Of a DNA stretch of 10,393 bases, positions 6,346 through 10,393 are shown one piece after another. The notes beneath the pieces are model-generated. The model was not told the DNA's origin and made no database searches. It saw only the letters and a list, made by a program, of their open reading frames with translations. The translations under genes were made by a program, and so were the position numbers. Each line of letters opens with the position of its first letter. The first letter of the stretch is position 1. Source of the DNA: Alphaproteobacteria bacterium (GTDB taxonomy: Bacteria > Pseudomonadota > Alphaproteobacteria > Rhodospirillales > Magnetospirillaceae); contig JADFZP010000078.1 in assembly GCA_015232485.1 (NCBI GenBank), forward strand, positions 1 through 10,393, read 5' to 3'.

Positions 6346-6731
6346 GTCAGCTTGCCCAGAACCTGTTCGATCTTGGTCTTCAGCGTGGCGGCGTTGAACG
6401 GCTTGATGACGTAGTTGTTCACGCCCGCCTTGGCGGCGGTCATCACCAGGCTTTTGTCGGCCTGGCCGGTGACCATGATGAAGGGGGTCTTTTTCAGCTT
6501 CTCGTCGGCGCGGATGGTCTTGAGCAACTCCAAACCATCCATGACATCCATGTTCCAATCCGAAACGACCAGATCGAACGGACGGACCCTCAACGCCTCC
6601 AGCGCCTGGACGCCGTGGCTGGCGTCGGTCACCTGGTTGATGCCGATCTGTTGCAGAATGTAACGCGTGATGCCGCGAATACTCGCCTGATCGTCGACGA
6701 TCAGCACACGCAGCGACTTGGCGACAGGCAT
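6342..6731 (-). CDS. cheY: Single-domain response regulator CheY
   Basis: CheY is the diffusible regulator that carries phosphate from CheA to the flagellar motor. The 129-residue protein is one receiver domain. D13/D14 form the Mg-binding pair (LIVDDQ), D58 is the phosphoacceptor (SDWNMDVMDG), T88 is in the VTG switch, Y107 matches the switch Tyr106 of enteric CheY, and K110 lies in IKPF. The WNM after the phosphoacceptor Asp is typical of motor-type CheY proteins. The start was chosen at the ATG with a strong Shine-Dalgarno sequence (GGAGAGGGA). A longer in-frame extension beginning 42 bases upstream would run into cheB and has no such signal. The stop overlaps the start of the next gene as GTGA. 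Of the two single-domain receivers here, this is the better candidate for motor control. Confidence 0.95.
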   Translation of the reverse strand: MPVAKSLRVLIVDDQASIRGITRYILQQIGINQVTDASHGVQALEALRVRPFDLVVSDWNMDVMDGLELLKTIRADEKLKKTPFIMVTGQADKSLVMTAAKAGVNNYVIKPFNAATLKTKIEQVLGKLT

Positions 6732-6745
6732 GGTCCCTCTCCACG

Positions 6746-7801
6746 TCAGCCGGCGGTCTTGCCGATACGGCAAAGCGCCAGCACGTTCTCGGCGATCTTT
6801 TCGAGCGCCACTTGTTTTTCAACTCCGCCCACTTCGAAGGCGGCCTTCGGCATTCCGTAGACCACGCAGCTCGCCTCGGTCTGGCCCACCGTGCGGGCAC
6901 CGGCTTGGCGCATCGCCAGCAGTCCTTGGGCACCGTCGCGACCCATTCCCGTCAGGATCACGCCGATCGCGCTCGACCCGGCCGCCTGGGCGACCGACGA
7001 GAACAGCACGTCGACCGACGGTCGGTGGCCGCTGACCGCCGCGCCCTCGTGAATGCGGCAGACCCAGCCGCCCGCATCGCGAAGAACCTCGAGATGATGC
7101 CCACCGGGCGCCACGCGGACATGCCCGCGCGCCAGCCTTTCGCCGTCCTGGGCCTCGGCGACGTTGGGCGCCGCCAGGGTGTCGAGGCGGCGGGCGAAGC
7201 TGGTGGTGAATTGGGGCGGCATGTGCTGCGTGATGACGATCGGCGGGCAATCGGCCGGCATGCCGCGCAGCACCTCGGTGATCGCTTCGACACCGCCCGT
7301 CGAGGCGCCGATCGCCAGCAGCCGATCGCTGGACATCACGCCCATGCGCGCGGCGGGCGGCCGGTCGGCGGAAATGGCCTGCTCGCTGCGCGGACGCACG
7401 CGGGCCTGGGCGGCGGCCTTGACCTTGGCGACCAGTTCGGCGGCCATGGCTTCCAGGCCGGATTGCAGATCCATGGTCGGCTTGGCGACGAAGTCGACGG
7501 CGCCGATCTCGAGGGCGCGCAAGGTGGTGTCGGCGCCCTTCTGGGTCAGCGTCGAGACCATCACCACCGGCATGGGACGCAGCCGCATGATCTTTTCAAG
7601 GAAGGCGATGCCGTCCATGCGGGGCATCTCGACATCCAGCGTGATGACGCGCGGATTGAGGTCCTTGATCATCTGGCGCGCCACCAGCGGGTCGGGAGCG
7701 GCGCCGACCACCTCGATCTGTGGATCGCGCGACAGGATGGCCGCCAGCAATTGCCGGACCAAAGCCGAGTCGTCGACGATCAAAACGGTAACCTTTTCCA
7801 T
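6746..7801 (-). CDS. cheB: Chemotaxis response regulator / protein-glutamate methylesterase CheB
   Basis: CheB demethylates receptor glutamyl methyl esters, and often deamidates receptor glutamines, when phosphorylated by CheA. The 351-residue protein has a receiver domain at 1-120 with acidic pair D10/D11, phosphoacceptor D56 (TLDVEMP), S83/T84 and K107 (AKP). A linker at about 125-158 is rich in Ala, Arg and Pro. The methylesterase domain (160-350) carries the catalytic triad S167 in GASTGG, H193 in TQHMPP and D289 in GMGRDG. Residues 252-262 (EGAAVSGHRPS) form a conserved active-site stretch. The ATG is preceded by a purine-rich GAAAGA stretch in the 14-base gap after cheR. A 14-base gap follows before cheY. 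Confidence 0.97.
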   Translation of the reverse strand: MEKVTVLIVDDSALVRQLLAAILSRDPQIEVVGAAPDPLVARQMIKDLNPRVITLDVEMPRMDGIAFLEKIMRLRPMPVVMVSTLTQKGADTTLRALEIGAVDFVAKPTMDLQSGLEAMAAELVAKVKAAAQARVRPRSEQAISADRPPAARMGVMSSDRLLAIGASTGGVEAITEVLRGMPADCPPIVITQHMPPQFTTSFARRLDTLAAPNVAEAQDGERLARGHVRVAPGGHHLEVLRDAGGWVCRIHEGAAVSGHRPSVDVLFSSVAQAAGSSAIGVILTGMGRDGAQGLLAMRQAGARTVGQTEASCVVYGMPKAAFEVGGVEKQVALEKIAENVLALCRIGKTAG

Positions 7802-7815
7802 CACGTCTTTCTTTC

Positions 7816-8679
7816 TCAGCCGGTGCCGGTTTTGCGGTAGATCGTGCGGCCGACCAGCTTGAACTGGGGCGCCACGCGGAAAAGGCTTTCGGAGTGACCG
7901 ACATACAGCCAAGCGTCTTCGGCCATCATCGCGGCGATGCGCGCGAACAACTCGACCTGGGTGTCGTGGTCGAAATAGATCACCACGTTGCGGCAGAAGA
8001 CGATGTCGAACGGGCCCTTCATCGGCCAAGGGTCAAGCAGGTTCAGGGGCTTGCAGGTGACCAGCCGGCGCACCGCGTCGCCGACCGCCAGCCGGTCGGG
8101 GCGATCGGTGGCGGACAGGTGGCGGCGATGCCAATCGGCCGGCAGCGGCTCGGCCTGCTCGGCGGCGTAGACGCCCTCCTTGCAGGTGCGCACCATCTCG
8201 GTGTCGATGTCGGTGGCCAGGACGCGGGCGTCCCAGTGGGCGAGGTCGGGCACGGCGGCGAGCACCGTCATGGCCAGGGTGTAAGGCTCCTCGCCCGACG
8301 AGCAGCCGGCCGACCACAGCCGCAGGCGCTTGGCCGCCGCCCGCTCGCGCAGCAGATAGGGCAGGGCCTGGTGCTGGAGATGCTCGAAGTGGTGCGGCTC
8401 GCGGTAGAAGCGGGTCAGGTTGGTGGTGATGGCGTTGATCACCTGGCGGATCTCGCCCGGTCCGTCCGGTCCCGCCAGGAAGGCGACATAGGCCGGGAAA
8501 CCTTCGATCCCCAACTGGCGCAGCCGCTTGCCCAGCCGAGCCTGCACCAGGGCGCGCTTGGTGTCGTGCAGCGCGATGCCGGTGTGCTTGCGGATGAGGT
8601 CGCGCAGGCCGCGGAATTCGGTATCGGCCAAGCCGAATTCCATTCCGGGCGCCGACGCCAGGGCGGGGGATCTCGACAT
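7816..8679 (-). CDS. cheR: Chemoreceptor glutamate methyltransferase CheR
   Basis: CheR transfers methyl groups from S-adenosylmethionine to glutamates of chemoreceptors, the adaptation reaction opposed by CheB. The 287-residue protein has the N-terminal helical domain at about 15-75 and a Rossmann methyltransferase domain at about 80-283. Motifs in order: TTNLTRFYRE (85-94), SAM motif I LWSAGCSSGEEPY (121-133), ATDID (155-159), FDIVFCRNVVIYFD (224-237) and YVGHSESL (259-266). These match enteric CheR closely, including the CRNV(x)IYFD signature. The ATG lies two bases after the cheW stop and has no clear Shine-Dalgarno sequence, so translation probably depends on ribosomes arriving from cheW. 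A second Met at residue 13 is a possible alternative start. No TPR or other extra domain follows the catalytic domain. Confidence 0.96.
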   Translation of the reverse strand: MSRSPALASAPGMEFGLADTEFRGLRDLIRKHTGIALHDTKRALVQARLGKRLRQLGIEGFPAYVAFLAGPDGPGEIRQVINAITTNLTRFYREPHHFEHLQHQALPYLLRERAAAKRLRLWSAGCSSGEEPYTLAMTVLAAVPDLAHWDARVLATDIDTEMVRTCKEGVYAAEQAEPLPADWHRRHLSATDRPDRLAVGDAVRRLVTCKPLNLLDPWPMKGPFDIVFCRNVVIYFDHDTQVELFARIAAMMAEDAWLYVGHSESLFRVAPQFKLVGRTIYRKTGTG

Positions 8680-8681
8680 GT

Positions 8682-9212
8682 TTAGCGGCCGGGGTGCGAA
8701 AGGGCCTGCCCGGTGATGATCGTGGAGGTCTCGAACAGGCGCGGCAGATCGATCACCGCCACCACCCGCTCGCCCACCGTGACCAGTCCGCTAAGGTAGG
8801 CGTCGTCGATCGCCCGGTCCATTTCCGGCACCGGGCGCACGTCGATCGGCTTCAGCTTCAGGATGTCGGAAACGCCGTCGACCAGGATGCCGATGGTGCG
8901 CGCGCCGACCGCGACGACGATGACCACATGGGTCTTGGTCGCGTCGGTCGAGCCCAGCCCGAAGCGGGCGCGCAGATCGAAAATGGGCACGATGACGCCG
9001 CGCAGGTTGATCACGCCGCGCACGTATTGCGGCGAGTTGGGCAGGGCGGTGGTGTCGGTCCAGCCGCGGATTTCGCGCACCGCCATGATGTCGACGCCGT
9101 AATCCTCGGCGCCGATCGTGAAGCTGATGAACTGCAACTCGTCGTCCGAGGTGAACGGCACCCCGTCCGAGCCGTTGACGGCCGCCAGTTGCATCGCACG
9201 CTTTTCGGTCAT
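8682..9212 (-). CDS. cheW: Chemotaxis coupling protein CheW
   Basis: CheW links receptors to the P5 domain of CheA in the array. The 176-residue protein has a short divergent N-terminal extension (about 1-24), then the SH3-like CheW fold. Visible hallmarks are VREIRG at 45-50, the GVINLRG stretch at 66-72 with R71 at the position of the essential Arg of enteric CheW, PIFDLR at 76-81, and the second-subdomain segments GILVDGVSDIL (108-118) and VAVIDLPRLF (151-160). Length is close to normal for the family. The ATG start overlaps the cheA stop by four bases (ATGA). An alternative Met at residue 7 exists, but the overlap favours the first. The gene is followed two bases later by cheR. Confidence 0.96.
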   Translation of the reverse strand: MTEKRAMQLAAVNGSDGVPFTSDDELQFISFTIGAEDYGVDIMAVREIRGWTDTTALPNSPQYVRGVINLRGVIVPIFDLRARFGLGSTDATKTHVVIVVAVGARTIGILVDGVSDILKLKPIDVRPVPEMDRAIDDAYLSGLVTVGERVVAVIDLPRLFETSTIITGQALSHPGR

Positions 9213-10393
9213 GACGCGAACTCCAGAACGCCGGAGGTGATAGCGGGACGGGCCGCCCGGGCGCGCGCCACCGACATTTCCCGCAGACTGGAAACGTCGA
9301 GGATCAGCGCCACCCGGCCATTGCCCAGAATGGTCGCGGCGGCGATGCCCGGCACCGGGTCGTAATTGGGCTCGAGGCTTTTGATGACGACTTGCTGCTG
9401 GCCGACCAGCCCGTCGACCAGCAGGCCGACCTTGCCGCTGTCTTCGGTCTCGACCACGACGACCACGCCGCCCGCCGGCTCGTCGACGCCGCCGCGCACA
9501 TGGAACAGCTTGTAAAGGGGGACCAGCGGCACGTATTCGCCGCGCAGCAGCAGGATTTCGCCGCCGCTGACCACGCGATAGATGTCGGCCTCGTTGGGCC
9601 GCAGGCTTTCGATCACATTGGCCAGGGGCAGCACGTAGGTCTCGCGCCCCACCGAGACGATCATGCCGTCCAGCACGGCCAGCGTCAGCGGCAGGGTCAG
9701 CATGAAGGTGGTGCCTTCGCCGGGCTTCGAGATGATGAACACCCGGCCGCCCAGTTGCTGAATGTTGCGCTTGACGACGTCCATGCCGACGCCGCGCCCC
9801 GAGATCGCCGACACCGTCGAGGCGGTCGAGAAGCCGGGCGCGAAAATCAGGTTGTCGATCTCTTCGTCGGACAGGGTGGCGCCGGGCGCGACCAAGCCCT
9901 TCTCGATGGCCTTCTCGACCACGCGTTCGCGATTGATGCCGCGCCCGTCGTCGTCGATGCGGATCACGATGCGTCCGCCGCGATGCTCGGCCGACAGGCA
10001 GATGGTGCCTTCCGGCTGCTTGCCCACCGCGATGCGGTCCTCGGGCGATTCGATGCCGTGGTCGATGGCGTTGCGGATCATGTGGGTGAGCGGGTCGCCA
10101 AGCTGCTCGATCACCGTCTTGTCGATTTCGGTGTTCTCGCCCGCCGTCACCAGTCGGACCTGCTTGCCGGTCTCGGCGGCGAGCTGGCGCACCAGCCGCG
10201 GCACCCTTTGAAAGACGGTCTTGACCGGCTGAGCGCGCACCGCCATCACGCTGTCCTGGAGATCGCGCGTGTGGTGCGACAGCTCCTCGATTTCGCGGGC
10301 GACGCGGGTGGCGTATTCGGTCGGCAACTGGTCGACCAGCGCCTTCAGCATGGCCTGGGTGATGACCAACTCGCCGACCATGTTGACCAGCCG
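9209..10393 (-). CDS. cheA: Chemotaxis histidine kinase CheA, C-terminal part (5' end outside window)
   Basis: CheA is the cytoplasmic kinase that autophosphorylates on a His in its P1 domain and passes phosphate to CheY and CheB under receptor control. Only 394 C-terminal residues are visible; the reading frame is open to the window edge, so P1 and P2 cannot be judged. Fragment residues 1-52 are the end of the P3 dimerisation helices (starting RLVNMVGELVIT). Residues about 53-240 are the P4 ATPase domain: N box with N108 and H112 (RNAIDHGIE), G1 box DDGRG at 148-152, F box near FAPGF at 184-188, G2 box GRGVGMD at 199-205 and GEGTTF at 225-230. Residues about 241-375 are the CheW-like P5 domain. 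All nucleotide-binding motifs are intact. The stop codon overlaps the cheW start as ATGA, which suggests translational coupling. A CheA-receiver hybrid is excluded at the C terminus because the protein ends about 20 residues after P5. Confidence 0.97.
   Translation of the reverse strand, partial: RLVNMVGELVITQAMLKALVDQLPTEYATRVAREIEELSHHTRDLQDSVMAVRAQPVKTVFQRVPRLVRQLAAETGKQVRLVTAGENTEIDKTVIEQLGDPLTHMIRNAIDHGIESPEDRIAVGKQPEGTICLSAEHRGGRIVIRIDDDGRGINRERVVEKAIEKGLVAPGATLSDEEIDNLIFAPGFSTASTVSAISGRGVGMDVVKRNIQQLGGRVFIISKPGEGTTFMLTLPLTLAVLDGMIVSVGRETYVLPLANVIESLRPNEADIYRVVSGGEILLLRGEYVPLVPLYKLFHVRGGVDEPAGGVVVVVETEDSGKVGLLVDGLVGQQQVVIKSLEPNYDPVPGIAAATILGNGRVALILDVSSLREMSVARARAARPAITSGVLEFAS

Noticed and set aside
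6346..6933. An upstream extension of the MipZ-like ATPase giving 486 residues
   Set aside because: The added residues would overlap all of cheY and part of cheB in another frame and look like out-of-frame translation. The GTGA overlap with cheY gives a natural start.

Overview
This window is one uninterrupted, single-strand chemotaxis gene cluster. All twelve genes lie on the minus strand, so transcription runs from high to low coordinates. They are packed with overlaps or gaps of at most 32 bases. Base composition is very GC-rich. The gene content (CheA, CheW, CheR, CheB, CheY, a MipZ-type ATPase and CheD together) points to an alphaproteobacterium, most likely a free-living spirillum of the Rhodospirillales. 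That placement is an inference from gene content and composition, not from a marker gene.

The first part of the transcript (10393 to 6342) is a classical signalling core. It holds the C-terminal 394 residues of the histidine kinase CheA (its start lies outside the window), the coupling protein CheW, the methyltransferase CheR, the methylesterase CheB and a CheY. All visible catalytic motifs are intact.

The middle part (6345 to 3817) holds a MipZ/ParA-family P-loop ATPase with a GTG start, a 347-residue pentapeptide-repeat protein and the receptor deamidase CheD. ParA-like ATPases in chemotaxis operons are known to position receptor clusters in other bacteria, so this part may place the array in the cell. 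The pentapeptide protein is a candidate partner.

The last part (3799 to 1) is the most unusual. It holds a small helical protein that aligns without gaps to the hairpin tip of the neighbouring receptor but lacks key receptor contacts. Next comes a stand-alone metallo-beta-lactamase-fold protein whose ligand spacing matches the diiron site of flavodiiron proteins, resembling the oxygen-binding diiron protein of Treponema denticola chemotaxis. It overlaps a second single-domain response regulator. The cluster ends with a membrane receptor that has a Cache sensor, one canonical HAMP domain and two further HAMP-like segments, and it runs off the window edge.

Read together, the operon contains a complete excitation and adaptation pathway plus a possible array-positioning pair and a possible soluble iron/oxygen-sensing branch. 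No promoter, terminator, RNA gene, CRISPR array or mobile element was recognised, and no stretch longer than 32 bases lacks a gene.
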